Notes under the pieces: generated by a model | Seen by the model: the letters and a program-made list of their open reading frames with translations, nothing else | What the model was told of the DNA's origin: nothing | The model's database searches: none | NCBI GenBank assembly: GCA_004556985.1 | Contig: SFFC01000111.1 | Coordinates: forward strand, 1 to 6,803 | Reading direction: 5' to 3' | DNA from: Clostridiales bacterium | Lineage (GTDB): Bacteria; Bacillota; Clostridia; Christensenellales; Aristaeellaceae | DNA length: 6,803 nt | Made by a program: the position numbers and the translations under genes | Shown here: positions 1 to 6,213 of the stretch, piece by piece | Layout: each line of letters starts with the position of its first letter | Numbering within the stretch: position 1 is the first letter of the stretch

Positions 1-249
1 CCGGGGCAGGTCAACCGCATCTGGAGCACGCAGATGGCCATCGAGCGCAGCGGCGAGAAGGTCAAGGGCGCGGCGCTGGCCAGCGACGCCTTCTTCCCGT
101 TTGACGACTGCGTCAAGGCCTGCGCCGAGGCGGGCATCAGCTGCATCATCCAGCCGGGCGGAAGCGTGCGCGATCAGGATTCCATCGACGCCTGCAACAA
201 GTACGGCATCGCGATGGTCTTTACCGGCATGCGGCATTTTAAGCACTGA
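1..249 (+). CDS. purH: AICAR formyltransferase domain of PurH, C-terminal part (5' end outside window)
   Basis: This is the last 82 residues of the enzyme that formylates AICAR with 10-formyl-tetrahydrofolate near the end of IMP synthesis in the cytoplasm. The frame is open from base 1 and stops with TGA at 247-249. Visible family motifs are PGQVNRIWST at the very start, LASDAFFPFDD, IIQPGGSVRD and the terminal MVFTGMRHFKH, which is the usual PurH ending, so the C-terminus is complete. The gene lies just upstream of purD, a common purine-cluster order. The N-terminal IMP cyclohydrolase domain cannot be seen. Some Clostridia carry a formyltransferase-only version, and the GQVNRIWST wording rather than GQMNRV leaves that possible. 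The family call is secure; whether the protein is bifunctional is unknown from this window. Confidence 0.95.
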   Translation, partial: PGQVNRIWSTQMAIERSGEKVKGAALASDAFFPFDDCVKACAEAGISCIIQPGGSVRDQDSIDACNKYGIAMVFTGMRHFKH

Positions 250-473
250 TTTGCAGATGACGGAGCACGCGCTCCGCTAGGCCAGAGCGGGCGGAGGGGG
301 GATTTCGATTTCCCCCCTCCACCCCTCTGGACTCCCCCCACCCCCTTGAAACGAGCAAGGCCTCACGGCCCTGTACCCGGGGCTGGGAGAGGAGCTTTGC
401 GGGGAGAAGCGTGCTCTTTTTTGGGAAGCAGCTTGAGTAACAGGAATGTGTTTGTATTGAAGGAGGATTTCCG
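250..473 (+). other. purH-purD spacer with nested inverted repeats
   Basis: No gene is supported in this 224-nt gap. It holds a local hairpin CGGAGC-ACGC-GCTCCG (261-276) just after the purH stop and a 10-bp G/C-run hairpin (293-320). A C-rich stretch follows to about 345. The sequence GCGTGCTC at 409-416 is the exact reverse complement of GAGCACGC at 263-270 and is followed directly by six T (417-422). The spacer therefore behaves as a block bounded by an 8-bp terminal inverted repeat, ending in a terminator-like T run about 50 nt before purD. It could be a purH terminator or attenuator, or an interspersed repeat element. Sequence alone does not decide between these. Confidence 0.5.
293..320 (+). 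repeat. 10-bp G-run/C-run inverted repeat
   Basis: GGAGGGGGGA at 293-302 pairs perfectly with TCCCCCCTCC at 311-320 around an 8-nt loop. It is very GC-rich but has no T run after it. The following C-rich sequence could compete for the same G run. It is most likely part of the folded spacer or of a repeat element rather than a standalone terminator. Confidence 0.6.
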
Positions 474-1739
474 ATGAAGGTTCTGGTCATCGGCGGCGGC
501 GGGCGCGAGCATGCCGTCTGCAAGAAGCTGGCCCAGTCCCCGCGGGTCGATTCCCTGCTCTGCGCGCCGGGCAATGCCGGCATTGCGCAGGTTGCCCGCT
601 GCGTACCGGAGGTCAAGGCGACGGACATCGACGGCATCGTCGCGCTGGCCAAACGCGAGCAGGTCGGCTTCGTCTGCGTCACGCCGGACGATCCGCTGGC
701 ACTGGGATGCGTGGACAGGCTCGAGGCGGAGGGCATTCCCGCGTTTGGCCCGAGCGCGCAGGCCGCGCAGATGGAGGCCAGCAAAATCTTCTCCAAGAAC
801 CTCATGAAGAAATACGGCATCCCAACCGCAAAAAGCGAGATCTTTGAGGACATGAACGCTGCGCTGTCGTATCTTGACACGCAGCGCGCGCCCATCGTCG
901 TCAAGGCGGACGGCCTGGCGCTGGGCAAGGGCGTCGTCGTCGCGCAGACGATCGACGAGGCGAAGCAGGCCGTGATCGACATGATGCAGGGCGGGCGCTT
1001 TGGCAAGAGCGGCGCGCGCGTGCTCATCGAGGAATGCATGTTCGGGCGCGAGGTGACGGTGCTCTGCTTCTGCGACGGGAAGACGATCGTCCCGATGCGC
1101 GCGAGCCAGGATCACAAGCGCGTCTTCGACGGCGACAAGGGCCCCAACACCGGCGGCATGGGCGCGTTCGCGCCGAGCCCGCTGTACACGCCCGACATCG
1201 CCGCGCGAACGGAGGCGGAGATCCTGCTGCCGACGCTCGCGGCGATGAACGCCGAGGGCATCACCTTTAAGGGCGTGCTCTACGTCGGGCTGATGCTCAC
1301 CAAGGAGGGCCCGAAGGTCGTCGAATACAACGCGCGCTTCGGCGATCCGGAGACGCAGGCCGTGCTCCCGCTGCTTGAAAGCGACCTGATGGAGATCATG
1401 CTCGCCGTGCGCGAGCAGCGGCTGGCCGATGCGGACATCCGCTGGAAGGACGGCGCGGCGGCCTGCATCGTGCTCGCCAGCGGCGGCTATCCGGGCCATT
1501 ACGAGGGCGGCAAGCCGATTTCCGGCATTGAGGCGGCCGAGGCGCAGGGCGCGACGGTCTACCATGCCGGCACGAAGAAGACCGAAGCGGGCTTTGTCAC
1601 GGCGGGCGGCCGCGTGCTGGGCGTGACGGCGCTGGGCGCGACGCTGCGCGAGGCGATTGAAAAAGCCTACGCCGCATCGGACGCGATCCATTTTGAGGGC
1701 GCACACAAGCGGCTGGACATCGGCAGCCGGGATTTGTAA
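474..1739 (+). CDS. purD: Phosphoribosylamine-glycine ligase (GAR synthetase)
   Basis: PurD joins glycine to 5-phosphoribosylamine with ATP to make GAR, the second step of de novo purine synthesis. The product is 421 residues, normal for the family. Domains in order: N-terminal dinucleotide-like fold with IGGGGREHA (residues 6-14) and PGNAG (32-36); an ATP-grasp core with SK (103-104), VKADGLALGKGV (143-154), SQDHKRVFDGDKGPNTGGMGA (from 211) and NARFGDPETQ (286-295) for ATP/Mg binding; and a C-terminal domain with ASGGYP (335-340), GGRVLGVTALG and IHFEGAHKRLDIG. AGGAGG at 461-466 lies 7 nt before the ATG and fixes the start. Where many PurDs have GPE near residue 70, this one reads TPDDPLALG, a version I associate with clostridial PurDs. 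The gene follows purH and is followed by a terminator, so it is probably the last gene of the purine unit. Confidence 0.97.
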   Translation: MKVLVIGGGGREHAVCKKLAQSPRVDSLLCAPGNAGIAQVARCVPEVKATDIDGIVALAKREQVGFVCVTPDDPLALGCVDRLEAEGIPAFGPSAQAAQMEASKIFSKNLMKKYGIPTAKSEIFEDMNAALSYLDTQRAPIVVKADGLALGKGVVVAQTIDEAKQAVIDMMQGGRFGKSGARVLIEECMFGREVTVLCFCDGKTIVPMRASQDHKRVFDGDKGPNTGGMGAFAPSPLYTPDIAARTEAEILLPTLAAMNAEGITFKGVLYVGLMLTKEGPKVVEYNARFGDPETQAVLPLLESDLMEIMLAVREQRLADADIRWKDGAAACIVLASGGYPGHYEGGKPISGIEAAEAQGATVYHAGTKKTEAGFVTAGGRVLGVTALGATLREAIEKAYAASDAIHFEGAHKRLDIGSRDL

Positions 1740-1775
1740 TCTTCACAAAACGAAGTACAGAAGAAGAGCAAATAT

Positions 1776-1806
1776 ACAAAACGAGGTTTACAGCCTCGTT
1801 TTGTTG
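1776..1806 (+). terminator. Intrinsic terminator after purD
   Basis: ACAAAACGAGG (1776-1786) pairs with CCTCGTTTTGT (1794-1804), an 11-bp perfect stem with a 7-nt loop (TTTACAG). The 3' arm supplies the T-rich end, TTTTGTT. It begins 37 nt after the purD stop. The A-rich 5' arm would make it work in both directions. The upstream half of the dapA promoter lies inside it. Confidence 0.8.
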
Positions 1807-1815
1807 TGCTAGAAT
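1787..1815 (+). promoter_or_regulatory. Probable sigma-A promoter of the dapABH operon
   Basis: A -35-like TTTACA (1787-1792) is spaced exactly 17 nt from TAGAAT (1810-1815). The -10 box has an upstream TG (1807-1808), giving an extended -10 TGCTAGAAT. Transcription would start near 1822, leaving a leader of about 64 nt before dapA. The -35 hexamer occupies the loop of the purD terminator. The leader is too short for a lysine riboswitch, and none is seen. Confidence 0.7.
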
Positions 1816-1871
1816 GGAGCCCGTTCACAGACACTGAGGCAAGCGCGCAACGATGCGCACGGACAAGAATC

Positions 1872-1878
1872 GGGAGGA
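1872..1878 (+). promoter_or_regulatory. Ribosome binding site that decides the dapA start
   Basis: GGGAGGA lies 8 nt before the ATG at 1886. The frame also contains an in-frame ATG at 1853, but that has no Shine-Dalgarno sequence and would add 11 residues foreign to the family, so 1886 is the start used here. Confidence 0.85.
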
Positions 1879-1885
1879 ACCCGCC

Positions 1886-2758
1886 ATGAAATTTTCGGGA
1901 AGCTATGTCGCGCTGGTCACGCCCTTCAACGAGGACGGCAGCGTCAACTTTGACAAGCTCAAGGAGCTGGTCGCCTGGCATCTGGAGCAGGGGACGGACG
2001 GCATCGTCGCGCTGGGCACGACGGGCGAGTCGAGCACGATGAGCCACGAGGAGGACGACGAGGTCGCCGCCTGCATCATCGAGACGGTGAACGGAAGGAT
2101 TCCGGTCATCTGCGGCGCGGGCTCCAACAGCACGCAGACGCAGCTGGAGAAGAGCCGCCGCTATCACGCCATGGGCGCGGACGGCCTGCTGCTGATCACG
2201 CCCTACTACAACAAGACGAACGACGAGGGCATGTACCGCCACTTTGCGACGGTCGCCGACCAGATCGATACGCCGGTCATCCTCTACAACGTGCCGGGGC
2301 GCACGGGCTGCTCGATCTCTCCGGCCTGCTGCGCGCGGCTGGCCGCGCATCCCAACATCGCGGGCATCAAGGAGGCGAGCGGCAACATCAGCTACACGGC
2401 AAAGATCGCGCGGCTGGTGGGCGAGGACTTCTGCCTCTTCTCGGGCAACGACGACATGATCGTGCCGATTCTCAGCCTGGGCGGCTGCGGCGTGATCTCG
2501 GTGTTTGCCAACATCTGCCCGAAGGAATGTCACGAGCTCGTGGCGAGCTGGTTTGCGGGCGACGCGGCGCGCGCCAGGGCGCTGCAGCTGCGCTACCTTG
2601 AGCTGATCAACGCGCTCTTCTGCGAGGTCAATCCGATCCCGATTAAGGAAGCGATGAATCAGCTGGGCATGGGCGTGGGCGGATACCGCCTGCCGCTGTG
2701 CGAGATCAGCGAGAGCGGGCGGCAGACCGTCCGCCGCGCGCTGGAGGTGCTGCGGTGA
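1886..2758 (+). CDS. dapA: 4-hydroxy-tetrahydrodipicolinate synthase
   Basis: DapA condenses pyruvate with aspartate semialdehyde, the committed step to diaminopimelate and lysine. The 290-residue product has the family's usual length and a single (beta/alpha)8 barrel. Visible active-site elements are GTTGES (residues 44-49, the Thr pair), TPYYNK (105-110), YNVPGRTG (134-141, Tyr and Arg of the substrate site) and IKEASG with Lys162, the expected Schiff-base lysine. SGNDD and the late NPIPIKEAMNQLG are also typical of the family. The final TGA shares its A with the ATG of dapB, so the two are probably translationally coupled. The gene is first in a three-gene dap operon. All catalytic residues I expect are present. 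Confidence 0.97.
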   Translation: MKFSGSYVALVTPFNEDGSVNFDKLKELVAWHLEQGTDGIVALGTTGESSTMSHEEDDEVAACIIETVNGRIPVICGAGSNSTQTQLEKSRRYHAMGADGLLLITPYYNKTNDEGMYRHFATVADQIDTPVILYNVPGRTGCSISPACCARLAAHPNIAGIKEASGNISYTAKIARLVGEDFCLFSGNDDMIVPILSLGGCGVISVFANICPKECHELVASWFAGDAARARALQLRYLELINALFCEVNPIPIKEAMNQLGMGVGGYRLPLCEISESGRQTVRRALEVLR

Positions 2759-3477
2759 TGCGCGTTGGCTTGGTGGGCAACGGCAAAATGGGCCGGATGA
2801 TCGACGCGCTCTGCGCGCAGACGGAGGATTGGCAGGTCGCCGGCTTCGTCGGCCCGGGTGCGTTTGACGCGCTCGACGAGATGGGCGACCTCGACGTCGC
2901 GATCGACTTTTCCTACCCCGGCAACCTCTCGATGCTCCTGGATACGGCGATGCGCAGGCGCCTGCCGCTGGTCATCGGCACGACGGGCCTGACGGCGCAG
3001 CAGGGCGAGGCCATCCGCGCGGCGAGCGCGCAGGCGCCCATCGTCTGGGCGAACAACTTTTCCACCGGCGTGACGGTGCTGCGGCGTCTGGCGCGCCAGG
3101 CGGCGGAGGCGCTTGGCGGGGAGTTTGACATCGAGATCGTCGAGACGCACCACAATCAGAAGGAGGATGCGCCCAGCGGCACCGCGAAGATGCTGCTGGA
3201 GGCGGTCGATCCCAACGGCGAATACGACCGCATCTACGGTCGAGAGGGCCGCCCCGGAAAGCGCGGGCACGAGATCGGTATCCATGCGCTGCGCGGCGGC
3301 ACGGTCGCCGGGGAGCACAGCGTGCACTTCTTCGGGGCGATGGAGGAGATCGAGCTGCGCCATCGCGCCGACAGCCGCGAGATCTTCGCGCGGGGCGCGC
3401 TGCGCGCGGCGGCGTTTGCCGTGGCGGCGAAGCCGGGGCTTTACAGCATGGAAGACGTTTTGTTCGGAGGGAAATGA
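2758..3477 (+). CDS. dapB: 4-hydroxy-tetrahydrodipicolinate reductase
   Basis: DapB reduces the DapA product with NAD(P)H to tetrahydrodipicolinate. The start is the ATG in the TGATG overlap with dapA; GGAGG at 2743-2747 precedes it by 10 nt. An earlier GTG at 2698 would add 20 residues ahead of the Rossmann motif and is not used. The product is 239 residues, on the short side compared with about 270 in E. coli. Motifs are VGNGKMG (residues 6-12, nucleotide-binding loop), IGTTG (73-77), NFSTGV (100-105), ETHHNQKEDAPSGTA (129-143, with the catalytic His and Lys) and RGGTVAGEH (179-187). The core is complete, so I see no sign of truncation and take the short length as lineage variation. Confidence 0.96.
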   Translation: MRVGLVGNGKMGRMIDALCAQTEDWQVAGFVGPGAFDALDEMGDLDVAIDFSYPGNLSMLLDTAMRRRLPLVIGTTGLTAQQGEAIRAASAQAPIVWANNFSTGVTVLRRLARQAAEALGGEFDIEIVETHHNQKEDAPSGTAKMLLEAVDPNGEYDRIYGREGRPGKRGHEIGIHALRGGTVAGEHSVHFFGAMEEIELRHRADSREIFARGALRAAAFAVAAKPGLYSMEDVLFGGK

Positions 3478-3478
3478 C

Positions 3479-4171
3479 ATGGACGCATACGAAATCATCG
3501 AGGCCATCCGCACGGCGGAGAAGAAGACGCCCGTCAAGGCGTACATCAAGGCCCAAAAACCGCTGGAATTCCCGAATTGCCACGTCTTTTCCGGCGCGGA
3601 CATGATCGTCATGGGCGACTGGAAGGACATTGAGCCCGTGCTCAAGGCAAACGGCGGCGTCATTGAGGACGTCGTGCTGGAGAGCGACCGGCGCAACAGC
3701 GCGCTGCCGCTGCTGGACACGAAGGCGATCCCCGCGCGCATCGAGCCGGGCGCGATCATCCGCGACCGCGTGGAGATCGGCGAGGGTGCGGTCGTCATGA
3801 TGGGCGCAATCATCAACATCGGCGCGGTCATCGGCGAAGGCACGATGATCGACATGGGCGCCGTGCTCGGCGGGCGCGCGATCGTCGGCAGGCACAGCCA
3901 CGTCGGCGCGGGCGCCGTGCTCGCGGGCGTCGTCGAGCCGCCCAGCGCCAAGCCCGTGACCGTGGGCGACAACGTGCTCATCGGCGCGAACGCCGTGATC
4001 ATCGAGGGCACGAGCGTCGGCGACGGCGCGGTCGTCGCGGCGGGCGCGGTCGTCACGCAGGACGTGCCGGCGAACGCGGTCGTCGCGGGCGTGCCGGCGC
4101 GCATCATCAAGATGAAGGATGGGAAGACCGAGAGCAAGACGGCGCTCGTGGACGCGCTGAGGGAACTGTAA
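3479..4171 (+). CDS. dapH: Tetrahydrodipicolinate N-acetyltransferase
   Basis: DapH transfers acetyl from acetyl-CoA to tetrahydrodipicolinate, opening the acetylated branch of diaminopimelate synthesis used by many Bacillota. The 230-residue protein matches the Bacillus-type DapH layout: a small N-terminal domain (about 1-80, ending VVLESDRRNSALPLLD), then a left-handed beta-helix of hexapeptide repeats (about 88-205) containing ARIEPGAIIRDRVEIG, INIGAVIGEGTMIDMGAVLGGRA, VEPPSAKPV and VVAGVPARIIK. These features favour DapH over the succinyl-CoA-using DapD. The start is one base after the dapB stop, with GGAGG at 3466-3470 set 8 nt ahead. The same frame is open far upstream through dapB, but that part is non-homologous shadow. 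It is last in the operon; the partner aminotransferase and deacetylase genes are not in the window. Confidence 0.95.
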   Translation: MDAYEIIEAIRTAEKKTPVKAYIKAQKPLEFPNCHVFSGADMIVMGDWKDIEPVLKANGGVIEDVVLESDRRNSALPLLDTKAIPARIEPGAIIRDRVEIGEGAVVMMGAIINIGAVIGEGTMIDMGAVLGGRAIVGRHSHVGAGAVLAGVVEPPSAKPVTVGDNVLIGANAVIIEGTSVGDGAVVAAGAVVTQDVPANAVVAGVPARIIKMKDGKTESKTALVDALREL

Positions 4172-4313
4172 GGAGACGAAAAGGCCGGGCCTGACGGAGA
4201 CAGCGCGCGATCTGCGCCGCAGACCGTCGGGCAGGGGACTCTCCCGCAGGAAACACGCCATTCCGGCCGGGCGGGAAAGACTGGATCATCAAATCAGGCC
4301 GATCTCAGCATGG

Positions 4314-4354
4314 AAAAGCGCGGCTTTGCCCGAAACGGCAGAGCCGCGCTTTTG
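4314..4354 (+). terminator. Long symmetric terminator of the dap operon
   Basis: AAAAGCGCGGCT (4314-4325) pairs perfectly with AGCCGCGCTTTT (4342-4353). The stem continues inward through one G-T pair and TGCC/GGCA to a 6-nt loop, giving about 17 pairs. The A4/T4 ends make it look bidirectional. It lies about 143 nt beyond the dapH stop, leaving an unusually long 3' untranslated stretch if it is the operon's only terminator. Confidence 0.8.
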
Positions 4355-4416
4355 ACGCCGACGGAAGGAGCGAACGCGCGCAGAGAGATGCGGGACGCTG
4401 GCCGGATGAGCGAGGG

Positions 4417-4445
4417 ATGCCATATCGGGAAGAGTGTGATATAAT
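4417..4445 (+). promoter_or_regulatory. Promoter of the CotH-family gene
   Basis: TATAAT at 4440-4445 is a perfect -10 box preceded by TG one base upstream (TGATATAAT, extended -10). At 17-nt spacing lies a weak -35-like ATGCCA (4417-4422, four of six matches). Transcription would start near 4452, giving a leader of about 29 nt. Dependence on the extended -10 fits the poor -35. Confidence 0.7.
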
Positions 4446-4459
4446 AAAAGACACACTCT
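4431..4459 (+). repeat. 8-bp perfect dyad around the cotH -10 box, operator candidate
   Basis: AGAGTGTG (4431-4438) and CACACTCT (4452-4459) are exact reverse complements separated by 13 nt that contain the whole TATAAT box. The right arm falls at the predicted transcription start, so the full stem would not form in the transcript. The symmetry is therefore more likely read as DNA by a dimeric regulator. No regulator gene is adjacent to suggest which one. Confidence 0.55.
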
Positions 4460-4480
4460 GAAAAATGGAAGGCATATCCC

Positions 4481-6142
4481 ATGACAAGACTCAAATTGCT
4501 GCTGGGCATTGCGCTGCTGCTGGGGATGATGGCGGCGGTCGTTTTGTGCTTCTCGCCCTATGCGCCCGTGGTGCAGCCGGTCATGCCGATTGAGGCGCTC
4601 TGGGCGATCGAGGATGAGCGGGAGGAGAGTGAAGCGCCGCTGGTGACAACGCTTGAATGCAACGGCGTACCGCTGGCCTATGACGCGCGCGAGGACGTGT
4701 TTTACTGCACGCTGGGCCTTGACAACGGGGAGGAATGGCCCGAGCTCCATCTGACCGCGCCGGGTGCAAAGGGCGTGTCGCTCGTCTTTGAGGACGACTA
4801 CGCCTATGACGGATGTGCGGATGCCATCCGCAACAACAGCGAGTATTGGGTGATGGCGTACACGGAGACCGAATACGCCTATTTCCGGATCATCTTCACG
4901 GGGCTGCCGCTGCTGATGATCGAGGCGGATGCGGAAATTGGCGCAGAGGACACGCCGGCGCGCGTGACGGTGAGCGCGTATGGCATGGAAAAGGTCTCCT
5001 CCTTTGCGCGCATTCACACGCGAGGGGGCCTGACAAACGGCCAGGACAAGAAGAGCTACCGGGTCGAAACCACGCGAAGGGCAAACGGCACGGGGAAAAT
5101 CCGGCAGGAGCTGCCGGAAATCGGTCTGACGGACAGCCTGAATCTGCTGGCGATGCCCTTTGACAGGTCGCTGATGCGCGACCGGCTGAGCTGGGATATC
5201 TATGCGCAGATGGCGCCGGAATCCGCGCCCTTCTCTGCCAGAGACTCGGCGTATGCGGAGGTATTTGTCAACGGCGAATATGAGGGCGTCTATCTGATGA
5301 TGCTTCCGTTTGACATCGCGGACGAGCTGGCCGGGGCGGGAGAAAACCATGTGCTGACGGACAGCGTCTATCGGACCTGCGTGAGCTACCTGAAGCCCGA
5401 TCGCGAGATCATCGCCCATCCCTGCCGGCAGAACACCGGATATGCGGTGTATTACAGCCCGTCGAGCGATCCGGGCGCAGCCCTTGAGGACTATCTTGCG
5501 CTCCTCCTGCAGGAGGATGACGAGGCATTTTGCCGGGAGGCCCTGGCCCATCTGGATCTGACCAGCATGCTGCAGGTGGAGCTGTTTGTGCAGGCCGGCG
5601 GCATGACGGACAACATCTTCAACAACTTGTATATCTGGGCGGAGCGCAGGCCGTCGGGCTTTGTCTATCACTTTATCCCCTGGGATATGGACCTGAGCTG
5701 GGGGATGAAGATGGAGGACATCGGCATGCAGTATGAAAACTGGATGTTTTTTCCGCCGGCAGACCGTCTCATCCGCCTTGACCCGGACGGCCAGGTGCGC
5801 GCGCAGCTGGCGCAGATGTGGAAGGCGCTTCGCGAAGGGCCGCTGAATACGCAATGGATCGCGGCGCGTCTGGAGCAGTACATGGCGGAGCTGAATGATT
5901 CCGGGGCCATGCTGCGCAACGCTGTGCGCTGGGAGACGGAGGATTACGCCGCGGACGGCTATCCGATTCTCGATTACGCCATTCTTCGCTTTGAGCTGCT
6001 GGACGAGACGATCGCGCGGCTGGTTTTAAGCGACGGGGGAACGCCGCTCTTCCTTGACGGAACGCAATACGAGGGAAAGGGCACTGCGATCGAGTGGAGC
6101 CGGGAAGGAAACGGCGGCTGCGCCTTGGGGACGGGTAACTGA
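4481..6142 (+). CDS. CotH-family atypical kinase, probably membrane-anchored or exported
   Basis: The 553-residue product belongs to the CotH kinase family, named after the spore-coat protein kinase of Bacillus subtilis. Residues 5-22 are strongly hydrophobic after Lys/Arg, so an N-terminal anchor or signal peptide is likely; Cys23 lacks a good lipobox. A lineage-type N-terminal domain spans about 52-165. The kinase-like part follows, with KKSYRVE (190-196), LLAMPFDRSLMRDRLSWDIY (222-241), EVFVNGEYEGVYLMMLPFD (260-278), GGMTDNIFNNLYIW (373-386) and FIPWDMDLSWG (398-408). Asp377 and Asp402/404 are the expected catalytic and metal-binding acidic residues. GGAAGG (4467-4472), 8 nt before the ATG, is a modest ribosome site. 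The gene is single, with its own promoter, and no cotB/cotG-like substrate lies nearby. Family assignment is firm; substrate and any spore role are unknown. Confidence 0.88.
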   Translation: MTRLKLLLGIALLLGMMAAVVLCFSPYAPVVQPVMPIEALWAIEDEREESEAPLVTTLECNGVPLAYDAREDVFYCTLGLDNGEEWPELHLTAPGAKGVSLVFEDDYAYDGCADAIRNNSEYWVMAYTETEYAYFRIIFTGLPLLMIEADAEIGAEDTPARVTVSAYGMEKVSSFARIHTRGGLTNGQDKKSYRVETTRRANGTGKIRQELPEIGLTDSLNLLAMPFDRSLMRDRLSWDIYAQMAPESAPFSARDSAYAEVFVNGEYEGVYLMMLPFDIADELAGAGENHVLTDSVYRTCVSYLKPDREIIAHPCRQNTGYAVYYSPSSDPGAALEDYLALLLQEDDEAFCREALAHLDLTSMLQVELFVQAGGMTDNIFNNLYIWAERRPSGFVYHFIPWDMDLSWGMKMEDIGMQYENWMFFPPADRLIRLDPDGQVRAQLAQMWKALREGPLNTQWIAARLEQYMAELNDSGAMLRNAVRWETEDYAADGYPILDYAILRFELLDETIARLVLSDGGTPLFLDGTQYEGKGTAIEWSREGNGGCALGTGN

Positions 6143-6213
6143 GCGCCGTGCCCCGGAAAGCTGAGCTTTGCGCGAAAACGGATGTAAAATCAGGGAAAAT
6201 TCAAGTTTTTTGA

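Larger units (their letters stand above)
4172..4480 (+). other. 309-nt intergenic region between dapH and cotH
   Basis: No gene is supported here. The first part (4183-4275) is GC-rich with nested dyads: GCCTGACGG (4189-4197) can pair with CCGTCGGGC (4224-4232, one T-G pair), enclosing a smaller stem TCTGC-GCC-GCAGA (4211-4223). GGCCGG (4183-4188) is complementary to CCGGCC (4263-4268). No T run follows, so these do not look like simple terminators. The long terminator at 4314-4353 and the cotH promoter with its dyad at 4417-4459 occupy the rest. Confidence 0.5.

Noticed and set aside
433..461. Possible purD promoter (TTGAGT with TATTGA)
   Set aside because: The -10 match is poor and the start point would fall at or beyond the purD ribosome site, so it could not make a usable leader.
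363..1706. Long minus-strand open frame (447 codons) opposite purD
   Set aside because: It has no recognisable family, an Arg/His/Ala-rich composition typical of the antisense of GC-rich genes, and lies fully opposite an unmistakable purD. It is a shadow frame.
1822..1885. Lysine riboswitch or T-box in the dapA leader
   Set aside because: The leader from the predicted start is only about 64 nt and shows none of the conserved cores of these RNAs.
3113..3478. Extension of the dapH frame upstream through dapB
   Set aside because: The upstream translation is Arg-rich and unlike DapH. A good ribosome site and the family N-terminus place the start at 3479.
2659..4137. Minus-strand open frame (492 codons) opposite dapB and dapH
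   Set aside because: The repetitive Thr/Pro/Ala part is simply the complement of the hexapeptide repeats of DapH. It is not a separate gene or a repeat protein.
4310..4444. Possible 44-codon small gene (MEKRGFARNG...)
   Set aside because: It reads through both arms of the terminator hairpin, has no Shine-Dalgarno sequence, and ends inside the cotH -10 box. Chance is the simplest explanation.
4289..5854. Long minus-strand open frame (521 codons) opposite the CotH-family gene
   Set aside because: It is Arg/His/Gln-rich antisense of a GC-rich gene, with no family motif and a frame that ends in the dapH terminator region. The plus-strand CotH motifs explain the coding signal.
6127..6154. 8-bp stem with one bulge spanning the cotH stop codon, possible terminator
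   Set aside because: No T run follows; the nearest T6 (6206-6211) is about 50 nt away. It could be chance pairing in GC-rich DNA, so no cotH terminator is called.
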